Shown piece after piece: positions 1 to 5,294 of a DNA stretch of 17,245 nucleotides. Where the stretch lies: assembly GCA_946482495.1 (NCBI GenBank), contig CAMLRV010000019.1, forward strand, positions 1 through 17,245. The letters are read 5' to 3'. This DNA is from an uncultured Flavobacteriia bacterium (GTDB taxonomy: Bacteria > Bacteroidota > Bacteroidia > Flavobacteriales > Flavobacteriaceae). Positions within the stretch are counted from its first letter, which is position 1, and the number at the start of each line of letters is the position of its first letter. The notes under the pieces were generated by a model that was given only the letters and a program-made list of their open reading frames with translations, searched no databases and was not told the DNA's origin. Position numbers and translations under genes: made by a program.

Positions 1-56
1 CAGAAGAACAACACGCACAAAACAGACGTAGTGAGTTCTTGATTATTAAGAAATAA
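1..56 (+). CDS. 3' end of an OmpA-family-like protein (partial)
   Basis: The window opens inside a plus-strand reading frame whose last 17 codons read EEQHAQNRRSEFLIIKK before a TAA at 54-56. An Asn-Arg-Arg-x-Glu-Phe stretch followed by a short hydrophobic end is typical of the last helix and strand of OmpA/Pal peptidoglycan-binding domains. This is inferred from a very short piece; the other two plus frames give no recognisable ending. The gene ends just before a strong stem-loop. The rest of the protein lies outside the window. Confidence 0.55.
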   Translation, partial: EEQHAQNRRSEFLIIKK

Positions 57-71
57 GTTAAGAGTAATTAT

Positions 72-106
72 AAAAAAGGGTAGTTTGTAAAAACTACCCT
101 TTTTTT
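72..106. terminator. Bidirectional intrinsic terminator
   Basis: The stem AAAAAAGGGTAGTTT pairs with AAACTACCCTTTTTT around a GTAA loop, flanked by A and T runs, so it can end transcripts from both strands. It serves the partial OmpA-like gene on the plus strand and the dihydrouridine synthase gene on the minus strand. The minus-strand TAA stop (105-107) lies inside the T-run. Confidence 0.85.
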
Positions 107-1049
107 ATTTTGAAGAGAAAATTTCTTTCACTGCAATATTATAAGCTCTAGCATTTTGAGCTTTTTTTATTTTCTTAAATGTCTTTTGCGTATCAGGAAA
201 GGATTGTGAAAAGTACTCCCAAAAGCCTAACATTTTCATTCGTATTGGAGTAGGACCAGATAAAAATGCGTCGTATTCCTGATAAATTTCATCATGAAAT
301 GCATTAAAAATTTCCATTCTATCTTCTGGATATTCTGTGGTATTATTTTTAATCATACTTGGTAAAAACGGATCGGCAATTAAACCTCTACCAATCATAA
401 AATGATCAATTTTCGGAAAACGCTCTTGCATTTCTCTAAATTTTTCAACCGAAGTAATATCGCCATTATAATACAATTTATGTTTCGAAACATCTAAACA
501 ACGTTGAAACGAATTTAAATCCACATCACCTTTATATAACTGTTTTCCAATTCTGGCATGAATGGCAATATTCTTAATTGGGTATTTTTCTAAAATTGGA
601 AAAACGTCTAAAATTTCAGTCGGATTTTCATAACCCATTCGCATTTTCATCGAAACAATAATATCTGTTTCACTGTGTGCTCGTTCTAAAATGGTGTTGA
701 TTCTCTCCGTATTACTAATCAATCCAGAACCCATTCCGCATTTGGCTACCATCGGATAGGGGCAACCTAAATTCCAGTTTAATTCCTTGTAACCTAAGGA
801 TTTTACATATTTCGCCACGAATAAAAACTCATCCGCATCATTTGTGATAATTTGAGGAATAACTTCTAAAGTGGCATTATTTTCTGGAAGAATATCGCGT
901 TCATACGATGCTTTAATATCTAATTTTCCATTCAGTCTAATATATGGCGAATAGAACGTGTCAATGCCACCAAAGTGTTTGTGAAACGCATTTCGAAAAC
1001 GGAAATCGGTAAAACCTTGTAAAGGTGAAGACAATAAAGTAACGCTCAT
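105..1049 (-). CDS. tRNA-dihydrouridine synthase family protein
   Basis: This 314-residue protein is predicted to be a flavin-dependent enzyme that reduces specific uridines in tRNA to dihydrouridine, using FMN and NADPH in the cytoplasm. It starts with the N-terminal barrel motif LLSSPLQGFTDFRFR, seen in Dus proteins as a variant of APMxGxTD. The NLGCPYPMVAKCG motif follows, with the expected catalytic cysteine at C96. Next come an MKMRMG strand (usual form VKxRxG), IHARIGKQLYKG (HgRtxxQxYxG) and the phosphate-binding NGDI and MIGRGLIADPF motifs near the C-terminus. The length is close to that of E. coli DusC (about 315 residues). The subfamily, and hence the target uridine, cannot be decided by eye. 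The gene lies downstream of queD on the same strand but has its own TAnnTTTG element. Confidence 0.9.
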   Translation of the reverse strand: MSVTLLSSPLQGFTDFRFRNAFHKHFGGIDTFYSPYIRLNGKLDIKASYERDILPENNATLEVIPQIITNDADEFLFVAKYVKSLGYKELNWNLGCPYPMVAKCGMGSGLISNTERINTILERAHSETDIIVSMKMRMGYENPTEILDVFPILEKYPIKNIAIHARIGKQLYKGDVDLNSFQRCLDVSKHKLYYNGDITSVEKFREMQERFPKIDHFMIGRGLIADPFLPSMIKNNTTEYPEDRMEIFNAFHDEIYQEYDAFLSGPTPIRMKMLGFWEYFSQSFPDTQKTFKKIKKAQNARAYNIAVKEIFSSK

Positions 1050-1065
1050 AATTTATTTGAAAACA

Positions 1066-1073
1066 CAAAGGTA
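1066..1073 (-). promoter_or_regulatory. Promoter -7 element of the dihydrouridine synthase gene
   Basis: On the minus strand this reads TACCTTTG, a full match to the Bacteroidota TAnnTTTG element, 17 bases before the ATG. Transcription from it would give a leader of roughly 10-12 bases. I see no clear TTG at the -33 position. Confidence 0.55.
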
Positions 1074-1097
1074 AGGTTTTGTTTTCTAAATATTATT

Positions 1098-1154
1098 TCA
1101 CTCAGATTTAAAGGATTGAAAAGGATTTTACTTTGCAACTTTGCGTCTTCGCGG
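1098..1154. repeat. Dispersed intergenic repeat remnant
   Basis: The stretch has a CTCAGATTTAAAGGATT segment, two copies of AAGGATT (1111-1117 and 1121-1127), and three imperfect tandem units ending in TTTGCA, TTTGCG and TCGCGG (1130-1154). Its left part resembles the hairpin element at 5226-5271. Such short GC-richer blocks in AT-rich spacers look like the interspersed intergenic repeats common in Flavobacterium genomes. It lies between queD and the dihydrouridine synthase gene. Confidence 0.5.
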
Positions 1155-1160
1155 CTAAAA

Positions 1161-1613
1161 CTATAAATTATCAGAGGCAAACCATTCTGCAAAAGACGAT
1201 TCCGTTTCTTGAAGTTTTAATGAGTGTAATTGAATAGCTGCTGGTAAACGCGCAATAATTTTTTTTGCAAAATCAATCACCATATTTTCGCTAGTTGGCT
1301 GATAATCTACTAAAATTACGTGATGTCCTCTGTTTTTTAATTCTTCGGCTAATTCAACATGAGGTGTGTTTTGGTTAAAAACCGTAGCATGATCAAACAC
1401 ATCGACAATGTCTTCTTTTACAATTTTTTTCAAATCAGAAAAATCAATTACCATCCCGTATTTCACATTATTCGTGTCCGTAATTGGTTCGCCAATAACC
1501 GTCACCGAAAGTTTATAACTATGTCCGTGTACGTTTTTACATTTTCCATCGTAGCCATAAAGAGCATGACCCGTTTCGAAATTAAATTGCTTGGTGATTC
1601 TAATTTTACTCAT
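1161..1613 (-). CDS. queD: 6-carboxytetrahydropterin synthase (QueD/PTPS family)
   Basis: This 150-residue enzyme is predicted to convert 7,8-dihydroneopterin triphosphate to 6-carboxytetrahydropterin, an early step of queuosine (7-deazaguanine) synthesis. The zinc ligands are visible: H16 in FETGHAL, and H29 and H31 in the NVHGHSY motif. C25 four residues before H29 is the expected catalytic cysteine. D74-H75 in VFDHATVFN fit the catalytic pair, and E136 in LQETESS fits the substrate-binding glutamate. The open frame extends 31 codons upstream to 1706. That extension would cross the divergent promoter and overlap the neighbouring gene, and MSKIRITKQF matches the usual family N-terminus, so I place the start at 1613. 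No other queuosine genes are in the window. Family membership is secure; a biopterin-type PTPS activity is less likely. Confidence 0.92.
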   Translation of the reverse strand: MSKIRITKQFNFETGHALYGYDGKCKNVHGHSYKLSVTVIGEPITDTNNVKYGMVIDFSDLKKIVKEDIVDVFDHATVFNQNTPHVELAEELKNRGHHVILVDYQPTSENMVIDFAKKIIARLPAAIQLHSLKLQETESSFAEWFASDNL

Positions 1614-1631
1614 TGTCTGAAAATTGAAATG

Positions 1632-1639
1632 CAAAATTA
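1632..1639 (-). promoter_or_regulatory. Promoter -7 element of queD
   Basis: On the minus strand this reads TAATTTTG, a full TAnnTTTG match 18 bases upstream of the chosen queD ATG. It supports the start at 1613 and argues against the longer frame. No convincing -33 TTG is present at the usual distance. Confidence 0.5.
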
Positions 1640-1653
1640 CAAAAATAAACCTA

Positions 1654-1661
1654 TATCTTTG
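1654..1661 (+). promoter_or_regulatory. Promoter -7 element of the 2OG oxygenase gene
   Basis: The sequence TATCTTTG matches TAnnTTTG exactly and lies only 8 bases before the first in-frame ATG (1670). Transcription would start about 2-4 bases before that ATG, so either the mRNA is nearly leaderless or translation begins at the second ATG (1679). It sits back to back with the queD promoter. Confidence 0.5.
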
Positions 1662-1669
1662 CTTTAAAT

Positions 1670-2281
1670 ATGATTGAGATGGAATTGAATCCACTTTACG
1701 AAACAATAATTGACGATTTATTAGAAAACCAATATGCGGTTTGCGATGCTTTTTTTTCAGATGAAGCCGTGCAAATTATGCGTGCAGAATTGGAGCAAAA
1801 ATTGGAGACTTCCGAGTTTAAGAAATCGGCAATTGGGAATAAATCGGATGAAATGGTAAAAGAAGAAATTCGTGGCGATTATATTTTTTGGTTAAATGAA
1901 GAAGATCACAATCAAGCTTCAGAAACTTTTTTCAATCAAATTAATGATTTTGTAGCGTATATTAATGCGACTTGTTACTTAGGAATTTCAACAAAAGAAT
2001 TTCATTACGCTATGTATCCAGAAGGTACGTTTTACAAACGTCATTTGGATGTTTTTAAAAACGATACGCGACGTAAATTATCCATAGTTTGTTATTTAAA
2101 CGATGAAAATTGGCAACCCGAATTTGGTGGCGAATTAGTCATTTACAAACCAGAAGAAGAAATCAAAATTTACCCATTAAAAGGCAGAGTGGTTATTTTT
2201 GAAAGTCAGATTTTAGAACATGAAGTGAAGCCTGTAAAAAGGAAAAGATTTAGTATTACGGGTTGGTTGAAAACGAGTTAG
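1670..2281 (+). CDS. 2-oxoglutarate/Fe(II)-dependent oxygenase (prolyl 4-hydroxylase-like)
   Basis: This 203-residue protein shows the double-stranded beta-helix motifs of the prolyl 4-hydroxylase-like 2OG oxygenases. H125 and D127 in YKRHLDVF form the HxD iron site, and H184 in LEHEVKPV is the distal iron ligand. R193 before FSITGW fits the residue that binds the 2OG carboxylate. The segment FGGELVIY between them is typical of the family. There is no signal peptide, so it should act in the cytoplasm on a protein or small molecule; the substrate cannot be read from the sequence. The start is uncertain: ATG at 1670 or at 1679 (MELNPLYETI), the latter giving a more normal leader after the TATCTTTG element. 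It is divergent from queD and has no downstream partner. Confidence 0.85.
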   Translation: MIEMELNPLYETIIDDLLENQYAVCDAFFSDEAVQIMRAELEQKLETSEFKKSAIGNKSDEMVKEEIRGDYIFWLNEEDHNQASETFFNQINDFVAYINATCYLGISTKEFHYAMYPEGTFYKRHLDVFKNDTRRKLSIVCYLNDENWQPEFGGELVIYKPEEEIKIYPLKGRVVIFESQILEHEVKPVKRKRFSITGWLKTS

Positions 2282-2301
2282 TTTTAGTTTTTAGACATTA
2301 T

Positions 2302-2320
2302 GCAGAGTCTCCAGACTTTG
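2302..2320. repeat. Short inverted repeat, likely degenerate intergenic repeat
   Basis: The 19 bases GCAGAGTCTCCAGACTTTG form an inverted repeat with one G/T mismatch. They resemble the left arm of the hairpin at 5226-5271 (GCAGATTCTCAGACTTTAA). It lies just after the oxygenase stop codon and may be a decayed copy of the same element. A weak AAGTTT/AAACTT hairpin follows at 2328-2344 and could act as a poor terminator. Confidence 0.35.
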
Positions 2321-2406
2321 AGTTGATAAGTTTTTTGTAAACTTAAATTTTAACATTTATTATGATAATACCGTAATTAAATGTAATAATCTATGTATAT
2401 TTTTAT

Positions 2407-3099
2407 ATGAAAAGCACTCAAAAAATTATTCAATTTCTATTACTTGGAATGATTTTTATTTTGATTGGTTGTAGTGAGGATTTGTATGAGAAAGAGAATT
2501 CAAATTCTGGCTTAATTTTAAAAATTTTGCCAAAAGATGAAGTTTTTAAGAATCAAAAGTTGATTTCTAAAGTTATGCAAACTGAAAGTATAAATAAACA
2601 AGTACAAGGAAAGATTGTTACTGATACTATTTATGACTTCACAATTAATACAAATTCAGCAACTTATATTAATAATTTAGGAATTGAAACTTTTACTTTT
2701 GAGGTTTTAAGAGAAGTTTCTGACGGGAAATTAGAAAACCTTATTTTAAGAGAAAAACAACATGGTGAATTTGATGTTTTTTTGATAAAATATAGTTTTA
2801 CAATTGAACAAAAAAATCAAATTGGGTTTAATCCAAGTCAATTTAATTCTCCAATCTATACATTGATTGATTTTGATTATCAAAGTTTGTTAACAAGTAA
2901 ATGCCTTTATCGTGCATCATTAGATTGTTCTGAAAATTGGAACCTAATTTGTAATACAGGACCTCCAAACCAAGGTGATTTAACAGGTGGTAGTATACAA
3001 GAAGAAGAATATTGTAATTGGGTTATGACAACGGGTAATTGTGTTGTAAACTGGAATGAAAGTTGTGGAGGTGGTGATTCTGAGATTGGAGATATCTAA
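2407..3099 (+). CDS. Lipoprotein, N-terminal part of a gene split by an in-frame stop
   Basis: The frame encodes 230 residues starting with a lipoprotein signal peptide. A hydrophobic stretch ends in LIGC with C22 as the lipidated cysteine, followed by SED, an acidic pattern like the Bacteroidota lipoprotein export signal. Residues 30-160 are a polar domain I do not recognise. Residues 166-220 hold six cysteines (166, 174, 182, 203, 212, 220), followed by a Gly-rich GGGDSEIGDI end. The TAA at 3097-3099 stops the frame, yet the same frame stays open for another 234 codons and carries a JAMM-like domain. The natural product is therefore probably a 464-codon protein, and this part is its truncated front. 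It could still be made and exported alone. Function unknown; membership of a surface lipoprotein family is inferred. Confidence 0.7.
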   Translation: MKSTQKIIQFLLLGMIFILIGCSEDLYEKENSNSGLILKILPKDEVFKNQKLISKVMQTESINKQVQGKIVTDTIYDFTINTNSATYINNLGIETFTFEVLREVSDGKLENLILREKQHGEFDVFLIKYSFTIEQKNQIGFNPSQFNSPIYTLIDFDYQSLLTSKCLYRASLDCSENWNLICNTGPPNQGDLTGGSIQEEEYCNWVMTTGNCVVNWNESCGGGDSEIGDI

Positions 3100-3801
3100 A
3101 CTAGTCCTCATGGAGGTGGTGATGGACTTGAAGAATTAGAACCAATAGTAACACCTTGTAGTAGTTTAAAAAAAGTTAACTTAAAAATTAAAAGTGCATT
3201 AAATGATTTGAGTGTTAGTGCAGGTATAGAAGAAACTGGAGAATACGCATACAGTTTTCAGGTTAATGGTTCAAATGTCATGTCGTCACCTTTGAATTTA
3301 GGGTATTCACAAAATAGTTCAATTAATATTCCTTTTGGAATCAATATATACGGCGCCGCTCATACACATCCTTTAAATGCCTTTTATATGTTTTCTTTTA
3401 GTGATGTGATTATATTGTTGAATTTATATAGCCAAGCTAATTCCACAATAAAAAATGATGATGTTTTTATGCTTATAAATCCAGATGGTAGTGCTTACGC
3501 TATTAAAATTGATGATATTGATATTTTTATGGCTAATATTCAGCAAAAATTTAATGCAACTGGTATTTATGGTGGTAATATTCAAGCAAAAGTTAATGCA
3601 GCTGATAGAAAATTAAATCAGATTTATCAAAATACAAGTATGCCTTCTGACTCAGACAAATTAGCTCGTGTTTTTTTAGAGCATTTTAATGGTTCAGGCA
3701 TGTCATTATATAAATCTACTGGTAATTTTGATGGTTGGAAAAAACTATCTTTACCAACAAATTCGAGTTCATCAACATTAACTGAGTCTCTTTGTGATTA
3801 A
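3100..3801 (+). pseudogene. C-terminal part of the split lipoprotein gene, with a JAMM-like motif
   Basis: This stretch continues the frame of 2407-3099 directly after its TAA. The first 36 codons (3100-3207) already read as protein (TSPHGGGDGLEELEP, then PCSSLKKVNLKIKSALNDL), so the frame did not begin at the TTG at 3208. The segment AAHTHPLNAFYMFSFSD (from 3355) fits the JAMM/MPN metal site HxHP-x(7)-SxxD: histidines at 3361 and 3367, serine at 3394, aspartate at 3403. Glutamates near 3229-3241 could supply the general base. JAMM proteins are zinc peptidases or isopeptidases. Here the domain would belong to an exported lipoprotein, and whether it is catalytic is unknown. No ATG or ribosome-binding context supports independent translation, so the piece is probably silent unless the stop is read through or is an error. 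Confidence 0.7.
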
Positions 3802-3812
3802 AATTAAAAACT

Positions 3813-4433
3813 ATGAAAAAAATATTTAGTATGGCGTGTTTGTTGATTTCAATAATATCATGTAAATCGCAAACAATTATTCAATCTAGTCAAAATTTTT
3901 ATACTGATACTCCTAATGGTGGTTACTATAAAGATGCTAATAATTTATTAGATCCTTATGTAGGTACTTGGATATATACAAATGGTACAACGTCATTAAC
4001 TATCAAATTAAGAAAAATAATAAATCATTATAATGGAAAATTTTATGCGGATTTGTTAGTTGGTGAATACCAATATATTGAAAATGGTATTGAAAAATTG
4101 AATACTTTAAATCAGTTTACTTTAGATTATACTTTTCAGTATGATCATAAACTTTATAGCAGTAGTTTGTTAAACGCGTTAGATAAGCCGAATCCATGTG
4201 TGTCTTGTAATAATTCAATTTCTAGAGTTGATATTGCTTATAGTGATAATGTAAAAGGTATTATGGGTAGTTTTTGTATTGGACTATCAACAACAAGTAA
4301 TACAATTGCTAACGTATATATTTCATCTACTGGTATTAAATATTCTGGAGATCCAAATGATATTTCTACTCTCACCTCAGAACATGTTGGTACAACCATA
4401 CCAAATGGTTGGTATAGTTTTGTAAAAATATAA
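3813..4433 (+). CDS. Small lipoprotein, DUF6705-like
   Basis: This 206-residue protein has a lipoprotein signal peptide ending in SIISC, with lipidated C17 followed by KSQ. After a linker, LLDPYVGTWIYTNGTTSLTIKL and VGEYQYIENGIEKLNTL suggest a small beta-rich domain. These motifs recall a Bacteroidota-restricted group I know as DUF6705; this is from memory, unchecked, and no function is assigned to that group. A cysteine pair, CVSC, lies in the middle (131-134), and the protein ends in NGWYSFVKI. It starts 11 bases after the JAMM-containing frame, so the two are probably one transcription unit ending at the terminator at 4436-4464. The pairing suggests a shared surface role, but nothing in the sequence says what it is. 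Confidence 0.75.
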   Translation: MKKIFSMACLLISIISCKSQTIIQSSQNFYTDTPNGGYYKDANNLLDPYVGTWIYTNGTTSLTIKLRKIINHYNGKFYADLLVGEYQYIENGIEKLNTLNQFTLDYTFQYDHKLYSSSLLNALDKPNPCVSCNNSISRVDIAYSDNVKGIMGSFCIGLSTTSNTIANVYISSTGIKYSGDPNDISTLTSEHVGTTIPNGWYSFVKI

Positions 4434-4435
4434 AT

Positions 4436-4464
4436 AAAAAAAGCGAGCATTGCTCGCTTTTTTT
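4436..4464. terminator. Bidirectional intrinsic terminator
   Basis: The stem AAAAAAAGCGAGC pairs with GCTCGCTTTTTTT around an ATT loop. It ends the lipoprotein unit on the plus strand and the crotonase gene on the minus strand. The crotonase TAA (4463-4465) overlaps the T-run. Confidence 0.88.
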
Positions 4465-5209
4465 ATTTCTTAAATTCTTCCAATGCTTTCTTCGTAAAAT
4501 CACTTAACACCAACTTACCAGAAATTTCAGCACGTTCGTATAATAAAGTACTCCAATGTGACGTGTTTTGCCACAAAACTTGTTTCATATCTGCTAAAGC
4601 TTCAGGGTTGTAGCTCGCTAATTGTGTTGCAAATTTTTCAACTTCAGCATCTAATTCTTCAGGTTGTAGTAATTTCGCAAACAACCCTTTTTCAAATGCC
4701 CAAGAAGCGGGTTTCCATTCGTTTCCTGCTAAAGTTAATTCACTCATGGCCGTTTGCCCGATTTTTCTACTTACTGCTGGTTCAATAACAAATGGTCCAA
4801 TTCCGATAGTTAATTCAGAAAGTTTTACATCAGCTTTTGTAGTCGCTAAAGCATAATCGCAAGCGGCAACAATTCCAACACCGCCACCAACGGCTTTACC
4901 TTGCACTTTTCCCACAATTAATTTAGAACAGTTTCGCATCACATTAATCACATTCGCAAAACCTGAGAAAAATTGTTTTCCGTCTGTTAAATTGTCAATT
5001 TGTAATAATTCATCAAACGACGCACCGGCACAAAATGTATTGCCTTCACTTTGTAAAACAATAATTATAGCGTTTTCATTTTTGTCTAAATCCTGAATCG
5101 TTTCTACTAATTGTTGTAATTGTGTACTCGGGAACGAATTTCCTGCAGGGTGAAAAAACGTGATATATCCAATATTATTTTTTACTTCTTGTTTTACGAA
5201 AGCTGTCAT
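4463..5209 (-). CDS. Enoyl-CoA hydratase/isomerase (crotonase) family protein
   Basis: This 248-residue crotonase-fold enzyme should act on an acyl-CoA in the cytoplasm. The oxyanion-hole segment CAGASFDEL begins at C60, and the second one is GKAVGGGVGIVAACDY (about 104-119). The family's two catalytic glutamates lie 20 residues apart; here the first position is G112 and only the second, E132 in KLSELTIG, is kept. A single glutamate is usual for isomerases and some other crotonases, so simple hydration of crotonyl-CoA is doubtful. Similar Bacteroidota proteins are often labelled methylglutaconyl-CoA hydratase (leucine breakdown), but the sequence does not prove that. It follows the T9SS gene on the same strand after 85 bases containing a hairpin repeat, and I see no TAnnTTTG element there, so it may depend on read-through. 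Confidence 0.87.
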   Translation of the reverse strand: MTAFVKQEVKNNIGYITFFHPAGNSFPSTQLQQLVETIQDLDKNENAIIIVLQSEGNTFCAGASFDELLQIDNLTDGKQFFSGFANVINVMRNCSKLIVGKVQGKAVGGGVGIVAACDYALATTKADVKLSELTIGIGPFVIEPAVSRKIGQTAMSELTLAGNEWKPASWAFEKGLFAKLLQPEELDAEVEKFATQLASYNPEALADMKQVLWQNTSHWSTLLYERAEISGKLVLSDFTKKALEEFKK

Positions 5210-5225
5210 GTTTTTTAAAATTTTA

Positions 5226-5271
5226 CCGCAGATTCTCAGACTTTAATTTTCTTTAATCTGTGAATCTGCGG
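5226..5271. repeat. Hairpin-forming intergenic repeat
   Basis: CCGCAGATTC (5226-5235) and GAATCTGCGG (5262-5271) are perfect inverted arms of 10 bases. One mismatch and then CAGA/TCTG extend the stem to 14 pairs around a 16-base AT-rich loop. It is far richer in GC than the rest of the spacer and lacks a T-run, so it looks like a REP-type dispersed element rather than a classical terminator. It lies between the T9SS gene and the crotonase gene and may slow polymerase or stabilise 3' ends. Confidence 0.7.
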
Positions 5272-5294
5272 CTGTTTTTATTGTGTAATCTTAA

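Noticed and set aside
1130..1154. CTTTGCG-like tandem units as a CRISPR or minisatellite array
   Set aside because: There are only three imperfect units of about 8 bases without spacers; they fit a dispersed intergenic repeat better.
1359..1667. A 102-codon plus-strand open frame opposite queD
   Set aside because: It is antisense to the conserved QueD motifs, its product is low-complexity and matches nothing I recognise, and it ends in the divergent promoter region.
1614..1706. N-terminal extension of QueD by 31 residues
   Set aside because: It would run through the queD promoter and overlap the oxygenase start; the residues do not resemble the family, while MSKIRITKQF does.
3208..3801. Independent gene starting at TTG 3208
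   Set aside because: The same frame is open and protein-like from 3100, no promoter or ribosome-binding context precedes the TTG, and the piece would lack an export signal.
5226..5271. Hairpin as an intrinsic terminator or riboswitch
   Set aside because: It lacks a T-run on either strand, and no aptamer-like conserved core is visible; a repeat element is the simpler reading.
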